Notes: generated by a model from the letters alone, not told the origin. A stretch of 6,369 bases of DNA from Candidatus Hydrogenedentota bacterium (GCA_030123645.1 JASJYE010000153.1:1-6369), one strand, 5' to 3'. Shown: positions 1-6,342, counted from the stretch's first letter. Numbers and translations are program-made.

Positions 1-195
1 ATGAAAAAAGCATTCCGAACTTACTTACCGGGCGCAATCATCTGTCTTGCGCTGGTCGGATGGCTTGGACTTCGCCTAGACCTTGAGCAGTTTCTCAATG
101 CACTAGCTTCAGCTTCCGCCTGGGCGGTCATTGCGACACTGGCTGTTGTTTACGTGAGCCGATTCTCGTTCAGGCGAAGTGCATCCGCTCGATAA
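1..195 (+). pseudogene. Truncated N-terminus of a UPF0104 / lysylphosphatidylglycerol synthase-type membrane protein
   Basis: This is a 64-codon reading frame starting at the first base of the window, so the true start could lie further upstream. It shows a basic N-terminus (MKK), a hydrophobic segment at about residues 9-26, a short polar linker containing LDLEQFLNAL, and a second hydrophobic segment at about residues 38-55. That order matches my recollection of the first two helices of the UPF0104/YbhN family of lysylphosphatidylglycerol synthase or flippase-like integral membrane proteins, which normally run to roughly 300 residues or more. Here the frame changes to a basic, non-hydrophobic tail (FRRSASAR) and stops at TAA 193-195, where the family normally has further helices. 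Another frame just downstream briefly encodes a hydrophobic run (SIIFVLLFVI) before its own stop, so a frameshift followed by decay is possible. A deletion junction is equally possible. Family assignment rests on helix pattern only. Confidence 0.45.
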
Positions 196-304
196 TTTTT
201 GTCCTGCTCTTTGTCATTCGACACAGTATCCATCGTTGAAGGCACTCGAAAACCTTGACTCTCATACGCCACTCTGCTTAGATCTATTGCCTATCTTCAA
301 GGAT

Positions 305-310
305 TATACT
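305..310 (+). promoter_or_regulatory. Possible -10 element upstream of the first URO-D-like gene
   Basis: TATACT matches the bacterial -10 consensus at five of six positions and lies 68 bp before the ATG at 379, in an AT-richer spacer (196-378) that has no credible gene. No good -35 hexamer sits 16-18 bp upstream. A TTGACT at 255-260 is a good -35 but pairs at 17 bp only with the poor TTAGAT (278-283). This is a weak call based on hexamer matching alone. Confidence 0.2.
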
Positions 311-378
311 CAACGGTCGACGACTACTGATTTACACCCATCACTGAGAGACTTCACTGCAGTGGCTGGAACGGACTC

Positions 379-1368
379 ATGGATTCCAGAGAGCGACTAC
401 TCCAGACATTCTCGTTTGCTGGGAACTGTGTTCCTCCCCGCTACGAAAGCGAGTTCTCCGACGAAGTTATCCAGGCTTGGCATGTTCAAGGCTTGCCAGC
501 TGGCCGCGCTCCTGAGGAGTTCTTTGGCTTGGACCCCCGTGAGAGTTTGGGCATTCGATGGCGCCGGCATCCACGCCAAAGGCAGTCTATTGTCGATGAT
601 GAAGCCAGCCTGGATGCGGTCTTGCGCGAATTCGACGCGGGCGATCCCAGGAAGTTCCCCGCGAATTGGGACGTTCGAGTTCGCGGCTGGCAGGATCGCC
701 ATTTCGCCTTGTTTGCGAGTCCGTGGAACGAAGGTCTTCTCCAAGTCATCGGCATATCTGGCGGTGAATCGCTGCGGCGTGCACTGGTCGGGCTGTGCGA
801 ACGGCCCCACCTGGCGAAGGCGGCTATGGACCGTTACGCCGACTACGTCGAAGGGCTACTGGTCCGGGCGCTGTCGAAAGTGAAACTGGACTACGCCGTG
901 CTGTATGAACCCATCGCCTCAAATCATGCACCGGTCATATCCCCGGCGATGTATGAGTGCTTCGCGCTGCCTGCGCTACGCCGCGTTGTCGAGTGCCTCG
1001 AAGGGCACGGGGTTGAGTTCCGTTTCATGTGGTCTGCGGGCCAAGTCAACTCGCTTATCCCGTTGTGGCTGGACGCCGGCATCAATGGACTGATCCTCAA
1101 CCAAGCCGGCCAGGCCGGCATTACGTACGGCGCTCTGCGCAGGGAGTTCGGCCCAGAATTGCTTTTCTTCGGCGGGGTAGACTGGCGCTCGGTGGTGAAG
1201 GGCCCCGAGACCACAGACATGTTCCTCGAACGGGAAGTCCGCCCCGTGCTCGAAGAGGGCGGGTACATTCCCCATCTCGATGACACGGTCCGTGCCTACA
1301 TGCCATTCGATCACTTCCGGCACTACCGCCGCAGACTGGACGCGCTCGTTGACGAGGTCCTTGCATGA
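379..1368 (+). CDS. URO-D-fold protein (uroporphyrinogen decarboxylase-like), metal-ligand positions replaced
   Basis: The 329-residue product belongs to the URO-D/methylcobamide methyltransferase superfamily, a TIM-barrel fold, and is probably cytosolic since no signal peptide or membrane helix is seen. Family features are the N-terminal SRERLLQTF (3-11), the stretch LIPLWLDAGINGL (226-238), FFGGVDWR (to about 270), and a C-terminal GGYIPHLDD (294-302) followed by a YRRRLDAL helix. From memory this matches a URO-D-like branch ending GGYIP-x-D-x-VPPD-S-x-E-N, though here the VPPD part reads VRAYMPFDH. At the ligand loop (H-x-C in MtaA-type enzymes, usually D-x-D-G in this branch) it has W218-S-A220-G, so neither pattern is kept. 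It lacks the RQAGR motif of HemE. The ATG at 379 is preceded only by a weak GGA. The next gene starts 82 bp downstream and may be co-transcribed. The substrate is unknown; the family call is firm. Confidence 0.85.
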   Translation: MDSRERLLQTFSFAGNCVPPRYESEFSDEVIQAWHVQGLPAGRAPEEFFGLDPRESLGIRWRRHPRQRQSIVDDEASLDAVLREFDAGDPRKFPANWDVRVRGWQDRHFALFASPWNEGLLQVIGISGGESLRRALVGLCERPHLAKAAMDRYADYVEGLLVRALSKVKLDYAVLYEPIASNHAPVISPAMYECFALPALRRVVECLEGHGVEFRFMWSAGQVNSLIPLWLDAGINGLILNQAGQAGITYGALRREFGPELLFFGGVDWRSVVKGPETTDMFLEREVRPVLEEGGYIPHLDDTVRAYMPFDHFRHYRRRLDALVDEVLA

Positions 1369-1437
1369 CGGTTTGCCGAGGATGTGACCCTATGCCGGCG
1401 GCTGGTGGCGGAGTGATGTAAAGTATCCCAACCGAAA

Positions 1438-1445
1438 AGGTGAGG
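1438..1445 (+). promoter_or_regulatory. Strong ribosome binding site for the second URO-D-like gene
   Basis: AGGTGAGG ends 5 nt before the ATG at 1451, a near-ideal Shine-Dalgarno placement. It fixes this start and contrasts with the weak or absent sites before the other two URO-D-like genes, suggesting that this one is translated most efficiently. Confidence 0.75.
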
Positions 1446-1450
1446 TCCGA

Positions 1451-2653
1451 ATGACAAGTAGAGAACGCGTTCTGGCGGCAATCCGGCACCAGGAGCCTGA
1501 TAGGGCGCCCATCGACTTGGGGGCGATGGGTTCGACGGGTATCCAGGCTATCGGTTATAGCAAGCTCAAGGTGCTTCTCGGTATCGACGAAGGTCAGACG
1601 CGAGTCTACGACACCATGCAGCAGCTTGCGGTAGTCGAGAAGCCCATATTTGAGCGATTCCACTTGGATGTCGTGAGCGTGAGCAGCGGACTTGGCGCCG
1701 AATCGGAAGCGTGGAAGCCGTGGGTGCTGCCGGATGGGTCGGATGCCTACGTCCCCGTCGGCTTCAATCCGGAAAGCGACGGGGCAGGCGGGTATGTGGT
1801 GAAGGACTCCAAAGGAAACGTGCGCATGCGCGCCCCGGAAGGCTGCCTGTACTTCGAGCCGGCCTACCACCCGCTCGCACAAATGACAACCGCATCCGAA
1901 CTCGAAGACTGGAACCCCAGAACGCTCTCCGACGAGTATCTCGACGGCCTCCGCGTCAACGCCAAGTTCCTCTCCGAAAACACGGACTACGCGATACTCG
2001 GCGGATTCGGGGGCAATATTCTCGAGGCGGGACAGTCTCTTCGCGGGTGGGGACAATTCATGATGGACATGGCCGCCGATCCGGAATTCACCCATGCGAT
2101 GCTCGACAAGTTGACGGCCTTGCATCTTGCGAACCTAAAGCGCTACCTGGAGGCGGTGGGGGACTACATCCAGATAATCCAGATGGGTGACGACCTGGGC
2201 ACGCAATCCGCCACGCAGCTCTCGCTCGCTATGTATCGGGAGTATATCAAGCCGCGCCACAAAGCCATCTATCAATACGTCCGCGAGCATTCCGACGTCG
2301 CCGTGTTTCTCCACTCATGCGGCTCGGTCTACGACCTGATACCGGATTTCATCGACGAGGGAGTCCAAATACTCAACCCCGTCCAGACATCGGCCGCGAA
2401 GATGGATCCAAGACGGCTTAAGGAGGAGTTTGGCGATAAGCTCACCTTCTGGGGCGGTGGCTGCGACACGCAGACATTGCTTCCGACCGCAACACCGGCG
2501 GAGGTCAGAGAACACGTCCGCGAGCGGATGGAAATATTCAAGCCTGGAGGCGGCTTCATCTTCAACCAAATCCATAACGTGCAGGCCGATGTCCCTCCGG
2601 AGAATGTTGTCGCCATGCTGGATGCGGCTTACGAGTTTGGGGCTTACGAGTGA
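1451..2653 (+). CDS. URO-D-fold methyltransferase-like protein with H-x-C motif
   Basis: The 400-residue protein is a full-length member of the URO-D-like superfamily (Pfam URO-D). It opens with TSRERVLAAIRHQEPDRAPIDLG, the standard N-terminus of the methyltransferase-like branch. H288-S-C290-G then matches the H-x-C zinc-ligand pair of MtaA/MtbA-type methylcobamide:CoM methyltransferases, followed by DLIPDFIDEGVQILNPVQ. FWGGGCDTQTLLP (C338) and the C-terminal GGFIFNQIHNVQADVPPENV come next. Where MtaA-type proteins have the third ligand Cys before P-x-D-T-P, this protein has H375 (IHNVQ); C338 is another possible ligand. A cobamide- or metal-dependent methyl transfer role is plausible by family but unproven. 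No corrinoid-binding protein with a D-x-H-x-x-G motif is encoded nearby. It is not HemE, having no RQAGR motif. It lies 82 bp behind a divergent paralogue on the same strand and has no obvious terminator after it. Confidence 0.9.
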   Translation: MTSRERVLAAIRHQEPDRAPIDLGAMGSTGIQAIGYSKLKVLLGIDEGQTRVYDTMQQLAVVEKPIFERFHLDVVSVSSGLGAESEAWKPWVLPDGSDAYVPVGFNPESDGAGGYVVKDSKGNVRMRAPEGCLYFEPAYHPLAQMTTASELEDWNPRTLSDEYLDGLRVNAKFLSENTDYAILGGFGGNILEAGQSLRGWGQFMMDMAADPEFTHAMLDKLTALHLANLKRYLEAVGDYIQIIQMGDDLGTQSATQLSLAMYREYIKPRHKAIYQYVREHSDVAVFLHSCGSVYDLIPDFIDEGVQILNPVQTSAAKMDPRRLKEEFGDKLTFWGGGCDTQTLLPTATPAEVREHVRERMEIFKPGGGFIFNQIHNVQADVPPENVVAMLDAAYEFGAYE

Positions 2654-2709
2654 TGCGATTTAGAGTTGCCGAAGTTTATCGATTATTGTGAAAGCTCACC
2701 AATTCTTGC

Positions 2710-2736
2710 CACAGAGGGCACAGAGATCGCAGAGAT
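2710..2736 (+). repeat. Three tandem 9-nt units of the CACAGAG type
   Basis: CACAGAGGG, CACAGAGAT and CGCAGAGAT follow one another without gaps. With the two bases before it the tract reads GCCACAGAGG, which recurs inverted at 2985-2994. I recall similar CCACAGAGG-CACAGAG tracts as common unnamed intergenic repeats in environmental bacterial genomes. Because the period is three codons, it gives spurious tripeptide-repeat reading frames. Confidence 0.7.
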
Positions 2737-2798
2737 GATCTTGTGCTTCCCATCCACCAACCGTTTCTCGACAATCCCCGCTTCCGCCCTTTTCTTTC

Positions 2799-2821
2799 AA
2801 GCGCACTTGCACGTTGCGCTT
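2799..2821. repeat. Small perfect hairpin
   Basis: AAGCGCA (2799-2805) and TGCGCTT (2815-2821) form a 7-bp perfect inverted repeat around a 9-nt loop. No T-run follows on the plus strand, so it does not look like an intrinsic terminator for the gene ending at 2653. It could be chance. Confidence 0.3.
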
Positions 2822-2843
2822 CAGCACGATCTTGCTTGGTCGT

Positions 2844-2862
2844 CGGCGGAGTAGGACCGCCG
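2844..2862. repeat. Small GC-rich hairpin before the palindromic repeat
   Basis: CGGCGG (2844-2849) and CCGCCG (2857-2862) pair as a 6-bp stem with a 7-nt loop. A TTTTT run follows only at 2877-2881, too far for a standard intrinsic terminator. A weak termination role after the second URO-D-like gene cannot be excluded. Confidence 0.3.
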
Positions 2863-2876
2863 TAATCCTTCATCGC

Positions 2877-2951
2877 TTTTTCAGACAGGATTCACAAGAT
2901 TTACAAGATTTACATAATCATCTTGTTAATCATGTAAATCATGTCAAAAAA
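2877..2951. repeat. Imperfect palindromic repeat built of 9-nt units (copy 1)
   Basis: The arms at 2884-2909 and 2920-2945 are inverted repeats matching at 22 of 26 positions around a 10-nt loop, bounded by TTTTT (2877-2881) and AAAAAA (2946-2951). Each arm is a run of 9-nt units. The left reads ACAGGATTC, ACAAGATTT, ACAAGATTT (2885-2911), and the right reads ATCTTGTTA, ATCATGTAA, ATCATGTCA (2920-2946). The A-run follows the hairpin on the plus strand, and the same holds on the minus strand, so it is not a typical terminator. It resembles ACAGGATTA-type intergenic palindromes that I recall from many environmental genomes, whose function is not established. Confidence 0.8.
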
Positions 2952-2984
2952 TGTTTCGGTTAGGGCCTACGGGCCGCGCCAGGT

Positions 2985-2994
2985 CCTCTGTGGC
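2985..2994 (-). repeat. Inverted mate of the CACAGAG tract
   Basis: CCTCTGTGGC is the exact reverse complement of GCCACAGAGG at 2708-2717. The two 10-mers enclose the long palindrome at 2877-2951, giving a nested arrangement about 287 bp across. This is seen directly; whether it is one element or two insertions is inference. Confidence 0.6.
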
Positions 2995-3245
2995 TAAATT
3001 GCCTTTTTGCTCAAATCGAAGCGCTAGATGCTGTGGGGCCCGAAAACCGATCCCGCATCCTTCCATTTGAATCACCGGCTAGTTTCTGATTAACTCCACG
3101 AAGATTGTCATCAGAATCATATTAACTTCGCCGTGGACACAATTCCGCACGCCTCACCTTCGAGCGGCTGGGCCGGTCTAAGAAACGTAAGAGGAAGAAG
3201 AAAGCTAAGTACACGTTTTCACAAATACGATGGCGCACAATGTCC

Positions 3246-3320
3246 TTTTTGACAGGATAACAGGATAGACCGGATACGGACCTCCTGAGCATTCATCTTG
3301 CTCATCCTGTTATCGTCTCA
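3246..3320. repeat. Imperfect palindromic repeat (copy 2, decayed)
   Basis: TTTTTGACAGGATAACAGG begins the left arm at 3246. GATAACAGGAT (3256-3266) pairs perfectly with ATCCTGTTATC (3304-3314), and weaker pairing extends into ACCGGAT and CATCTTG. The TTTTTGACAGGAT opening and the near-9-nt periodicity link it to the palindrome at 2877-2951. It ends about 40 bp before the third URO-D-like gene and so lies in that gene's leader or promoter region. Confidence 0.7.
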
Positions 3321-3359
3321 GACATAATACGTCATCAAAGTTACGAAATGGACTACTAA

Positions 3360-4409
3360 GTGACACCTCACGAATCTTTCGAGGCGTACTGGGCGGGCGA
3401 ACGGCCGGAGCGCATTCCCTTCTCTATCTACGGCGCCTTCTGCGGCAGCCTGGAAGAGAACCCGGCGTGGGCGCCGCTGTTCGAGCGTGGGCTGGTGCCG
3501 ACCTACTGGATGCCGACGTTTAGCAGCACGAGGAACGGCGTCGAGAAGGTTAGCGACAGTTATGAAGAAAATGGGCAGACGGTGCGCCGCACGACCCTCA
3601 AGACGCCGGTCGGCGAGATTTACGCCACGTCATACCTCCCACCGGGCTCACTCATGGCGTGGCCGAAGAAGCACTGGCTGAGCACAGCCGAGGACTACCG
3701 CGTGCGCACATGGCTCGTCAAGAACCTGGAGATCCGCCCCAACTACGGCGCCTACCACCGGCTCGTAGAGCAGACTGCCCCGTGGGGGCTCGTGCTCCCC
3801 GCGATCGGGCGGACTCCTTTCCAGAGAATCCTCGTAGACTGGGCGGGACTGGAGCAGTTTACCTTTCACCTCATCGAACTCGAAGAGGAGGTGCTCGAGC
3901 TGTACGAGGCCCTGTTCGAGAACTTTCGGAAGATCGTCGAAATCACCGCCGAAGGACCAGGGCGCTACGTCGCCTGCCAAGAGAACTTTACGGCCGAGAG
4001 CATGGGACCCGTCCGCTACGAGCGTTTCCTGCTGCCGGTGTACAAGGAGTGTATTCCGACGCTGCACCAGGCCGGCAAGGTTGTCGGAACGCACTATGAT
4101 GGCAACTTGTCCTCGGTAAAGCACCATATTGCCGACGCACCCATTGACCTGATCGAGTCGCTCACCGAGCCACCCGAGGGCGACATGACCTTGGCGGAGT
4201 CCCGGGCGGCCTGGCCGGAGAAACGCTTCTGGAATAACATCAACGTCGCGAAGTTCGACCTGCCGCCGGACCAGTTGCAGGCCGAGATCCACCGGGGAGT
4301 TGCCGAGGCCGCGCCCGACGGCCGCGGTCTCGCCTTCGAGATCTCCGAAGACCTGCCGAAGAACTGGCGGCAGGGCATCCCCGCCGTCCTCGAAGCGCTG
4401 GGCTATTAA
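3360..4409 (+). CDS. URO-D-fold protein with H-Y-D-G loop and GDMTLAE motif
   Basis: The 349-residue product is a third, distant member of the URO-D-like superfamily and is probably cytosolic. It begins TPHESFEAYWAGERPERIPF, the degenerate family N-terminus. H245-Y-D247-G at the ligand loop keeps the His but has Asp in place of the Cys of MtaA-type enzymes. PIDLIESLTEPPEGDMTLAE (261-280) followed by W285-P and FWNN is, from memory, characteristic of one uncharacterised URO-D-like branch, as is the C-terminal LAFEISEDLP (324-333). Many acidic and aromatic residues line the loops, but the substrate is unknown. The start is GTG at 3360 with no Shine-Dalgarno site. TAA occupies the codon just before it, and an in-frame ATG lies at 3348, so the true N-terminus is uncertain. 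It is separated from the other two paralogues by the repeat-rich spacer and is convergent with glnS. Confidence 0.87.
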   Translation: MTPHESFEAYWAGERPERIPFSIYGAFCGSLEENPAWAPLFERGLVPTYWMPTFSSTRNGVEKVSDSYEENGQTVRRTTLKTPVGEIYATSYLPPGSLMAWPKKHWLSTAEDYRVRTWLVKNLEIRPNYGAYHRLVEQTAPWGLVLPAIGRTPFQRILVDWAGLEQFTFHLIELEEEVLELYEALFENFRKIVEITAEGPGRYVACQENFTAESMGPVRYERFLLPVYKECIPTLHQAGKVVGTHYDGNLSSVKHHIADAPIDLIESLTEPPEGDMTLAESRAAWPEKRFWNNINVAKFDLPPDQLQAEIHRGVAEAAPDGRGLAFEISEDLPKNWRQGIPAVLEALGY

Positions 4410-4586
4410 CCGTATCCGGCCGCCTGGCCGCCATTGCCTGTCGAATCCAACGCGCAAAAATGATTGTCGCGATCGCCCGAATCTATCCCGATGATCATGC
4501 CATGCTCGTTTATGGCTGGTCTCCTCTCTTGGATGTTCACCAGTCACGGTAGGAACCGCTCTTTCACTCAGGTCAGTTCAGCTCGT

Positions 4587-4620
4587 CCCAGCAGCTCGTA
4601 TTATCGCTGCTGGGCCTTTT
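4587..4620 (+). terminator. Hairpin spanning the glnS stop codon, possible terminator for the plus-strand gene
   Basis: CCCAGCAGC (4587-4595) and GCTGCTGGG (4606-4614) form a perfect 9-bp stem with a 10-nt loop, followed on the plus strand by CCTTTT. It could end plus-strand transcription coming from the gene that stops at 4409. On the minus strand no T-run follows, so it is a poor intrinsic terminator for glnS, though the stem could protect the mRNA end. The complement of the glnS TAA (4601-4603) lies in the loop. Confidence 0.45.
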
Positions 4621-6289
4621 GAATTTTGGCCCAGGTGTCCCGTAGCGACACGGTCCGGTTGAATACAGGCCGGTCCGCCGTAGCATCCGGATCCGCGCAA
4701 AAATATCCCTTGCGCTCAAACTGATACCGGCTGCCCGGCACTGCCCCGGCCAGGCCCGGTTCCACGCGGCATGTTGAGAGGACCTTTACGGAACCAGGGT
4801 TGAGACTATCGCGCCAGTCTCCTCCGCTTTCGGGGAACTCTTCGGAGAACAGGTGCTCATAGAGCCGCACCTCCGCCTCGATAGCGTGCGCGGCGGAGAC
4901 CCAATGCAGCGTCGCCTTGACCTTGCGCCCGTCGGGCGAGTCGCCGCCGCGGGTGGCGGGATCGTAGGTGCAGCGAAGCTCTGTGATCTCTCCGGTATTC
5001 GCGTCCTTTACCACCTCCGTACACGTGATGAAATACGCGTAGCGCAGGCGCACTTCGCGCCCGGGCGCGAGCCGGAAGAATTTCTTAGGCGGGTCCTCCA
5101 TGAAATCCTCTCGCTCGATGTACAAGACGCGGGAAAACGGCACCTTTCGCGTGCCTGCATCCGGGTCTTCGGGATTGTTCACCGCGTCGAGCTCTTCGCT
5201 CTGGTCCTCCGGATAGTTTTCGATGACAACGCGCAGCGGGTCGAGCACGCCCATCACGCGGGGCGCGCGCTTGTTGAGGTCCTCGCGCAGGCAATGCTCG
5301 AGCTGTTCGATTTCGTTCGTGCTGTCGGCCTTCGCCACGCCGATGCGCCCACAGAAATCGCGGATGGACTCCGGCGTGTAGCCCCGGCGGCGCAGGCCGG
5401 CGAGCGTCGGCATTCTCGGGTCATCCCAGCCGTTTACGTGCCCCTCTTCAACCAAATCGGTGAGCTTGCGTTTGCTGAGGACGGTATAGGTCAGATTGAG
5501 CCGCGCGAACTCGATCTGCCGGGGGCGATACACGTCCAGCGCATCCAAAAACCAATCGTACAGCGGCCGGTGGTCTTCGAATTCCAGCGTGCAGAGTGAA
5601 TGTGTAATCTTCTCTATCGAATCCGACTGGCCGTGCGCAAAGTCGTAGGTCGGATAGATGCACCATGCGTCGCCCGTCCTGTGGTGTGCGACTTTTAGAA
5701 TGCGGTACATCACCGGGTCCCGCATGTTCATGTTCGGCGAGGCCATGTCGATTTTGGCGCGCAGGACACGGGACCCTTCCTCGAACTCTCCTGCGCGCAT
5801 GCGCTCGAAGAGATCGAGGCTTTCCGCGGCCGGGCGCTCCCGAAAGGGACTGTTCGTTCCAGGCAGTGTCAGCGTGCCGCGGTATTCGCGAATCCGATCC
5901 GCATTGAGGTCACAAACATAGGCCTTGCCGGCCCGAATGAGTTGCACGGCCCACTCATAAAGCTGCTCATAATAATCCGACGCAAAATACTCGTGCTCTC
6001 TCCAATCAAAGCCCAGCCAACGGACATCTTCCTTAATCGACGCGACGAATTCATCTTCCTCCTTGCACGGATTCGTGTCGTCGAAGCGAAGGTGGCACAC
6101 GCCCCCTTCGTTCTCGCTCGCGATACCGAAATTGAGACAGATGCTCTTCGCGTGCCCGATATGAAGATAACCGTTCGGCTCGGGCGGGAAACGCGTCACC
6201 ACGCGCCCGTCGTGCTTACCCGATTCGATGTTCTCGGCGACAATCGACCGAATAAAATCTGTGCCCGCCGCTGGGGCTGCCTCACTCAT
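4601..6289 (-). CDS. glnS: Glutaminyl-tRNA synthetase
   Basis: This 562-residue class I aminoacyl-tRNA synthetase charges tRNA-Gln with glutamine using ATP in the cytosol; E. coli GlnRS has 554 residues. PPEPNGYLHIGHAKS (35-49) carries the HIGH signature, followed by LRFDDTNP (67-74), part of the GlnRS active site. YPTYDFAHGQSDSIE (212-226) is the conserved substrate-binding stretch, and VLSKRKL (270-276) is the KMSKS-type loop with Leu for Met. The C-terminal half (PFSRVLYIEREDF, RYAYFITC, YQFERKGYF) matches the two beta-barrel anticodon-binding domains. The C-terminal end looks complete. I place the start at the ATG whose first base is 6289. A GAGG lies 9 nt before it, whereas the in-frame TTG at 6298 would abut that GAGG. 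The gene is convergent with the URO-D-like gene to its left. GlnRS rather than GluRS is supported by the FDDTNP context and the two-barrel C-terminus. A gatCAB-independent Gln-tRNA route is inferred. Confidence 0.97.
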   Translation of the reverse strand: MSEAAPAAGTDFIRSIVAENIESGKHDGRVVTRFPPEPNGYLHIGHAKSICLNFGIASENEGGVCHLRFDDTNPCKEEDEFVASIKEDVRWLGFDWREHEYFASDYYEQLYEWAVQLIRAGKAYVCDLNADRIREYRGTLTLPGTNSPFRERPAAESLDLFERMRAGEFEEGSRVLRAKIDMASPNMNMRDPVMYRILKVAHHRTGDAWCIYPTYDFAHGQSDSIEKITHSLCTLEFEDHRPLYDWFLDALDVYRPRQIEFARLNLTYTVLSKRKLTDLVEEGHVNGWDDPRMPTLAGLRRRGYTPESIRDFCGRIGVAKADSTNEIEQLEHCLREDLNKRAPRVMGVLDPLRVVIENYPEDQSEELDAVNNPEDPDAGTRKVPFSRVLYIEREDFMEDPPKKFFRLAPGREVRLRYAYFITCTEVVKDANTGEITELRCTYDPATRGGDSPDGRKVKATLHWVSAAHAIEAEVRLYEHLFSEEFPESGGDWRDSLNPGSVKVLSTCRVEPGLAGAVPGSRYQFERKGYFCADPDATADRPVFNRTVSLRDTWAKIQKAQQR

Positions 6290-6298
6290 GAAAACCAA

Positions 6299-6302
6299 CC
6301 TC
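6299..6302 (-). promoter_or_regulatory. Ribosome binding site deciding the glnS start
   Basis: On the minus strand GAGG is followed by nine bases and then ATG at 6289. This spacing is workable for the ATG and impossible for the upstream in-frame TTG at 6298, which directly follows the GAGG. Confidence 0.6.
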
Positions 6303-6342
6303 GCTTGAAATGGATGTTTTGGGGAATTTTGGAATTCACATA

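Larger units (their letters stand above)
2654..3359. other. 706-bp intergenic spacer, repeat-rich, no credible gene
   Basis: No reading frame here has family-like features or a ribosome binding site, and base composition is more AT-rich than the flanking genes. The frame at 2666-2854 is mostly repeat translated (ATEGTEIAEM). The spacer holds a 9-nt tandem tract near 2710, two small hairpins at 2799-2821 and 2844-2862, and a long imperfect palindrome at 2877-2951. It also holds an inverted mate of the first tract at 2985-2994 and a second, decayed copy of the palindrome at 3246-3320. Nothing recognisable was found between about 3000 and 3240 apart from a lysine/arginine-coding purine-rich stretch near 3175-3210 with no start codon. 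Confidence 0.7.

Noticed and set aside
179..883. 234-codon plus-strand reading frame overlapping the first URO-D-like gene
   Set aside because: It has no family-like motifs, its start lies in non-coding sequence, and most of its length overlaps a well-supported gene in another frame.
1121..2125. 334-codon minus-strand frame opposite the two tandem URO-D-like genes
   Set aside because: It lies antisense across parts of two genes with clear family motifs; long antisense frames are expected in GC-rich coding DNA, and its product shows no recognisable motif.
2666..2854. 62-codon frame in the spacer
   Set aside because: It is largely a translation of the 9-nt CACAGAG tract, has no ribosome binding site and shows no family-like features.
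2877..2951. Possible CRISPR repeat or intrinsic terminator
   Set aside because: The repeated units are contiguous 9-mers without spacers, and the stem is followed by A-runs rather than T-runs on either strand.
3150..3258. Lysine/arginine-rich coding-like stretch (SKKRKRKKKAK) in the spacer
   Set aside because: It has no start codon or ribosome binding site; it is a purine-rich run between stops and cannot be tied to a gene family.
379..4409. HemE (haem-pathway uroporphyrinogen decarboxylase) as the identity of any of the three paralogues
   Set aside because: All three lack the N-terminal RQAGR-type substrate-binding motif and carry motifs of other URO-D-like branches.
3648..4547. 299-codon minus-strand frame opposite the third URO-D-like gene
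   Set aside because: It is an antisense shadow of a supported gene, with an arginine/glycine-rich composition and no motif.
4460..4552. 30-codon frame between the third URO-D-like gene and glnS
   Set aside because: It has no ribosome binding site and no recognisable features, and its length is within chance expectation.
4853..5599. 248-codon plus-strand frame inside glnS
   Set aside because: It lies wholly antisense to an unambiguous glutaminyl-tRNA synthetase gene.
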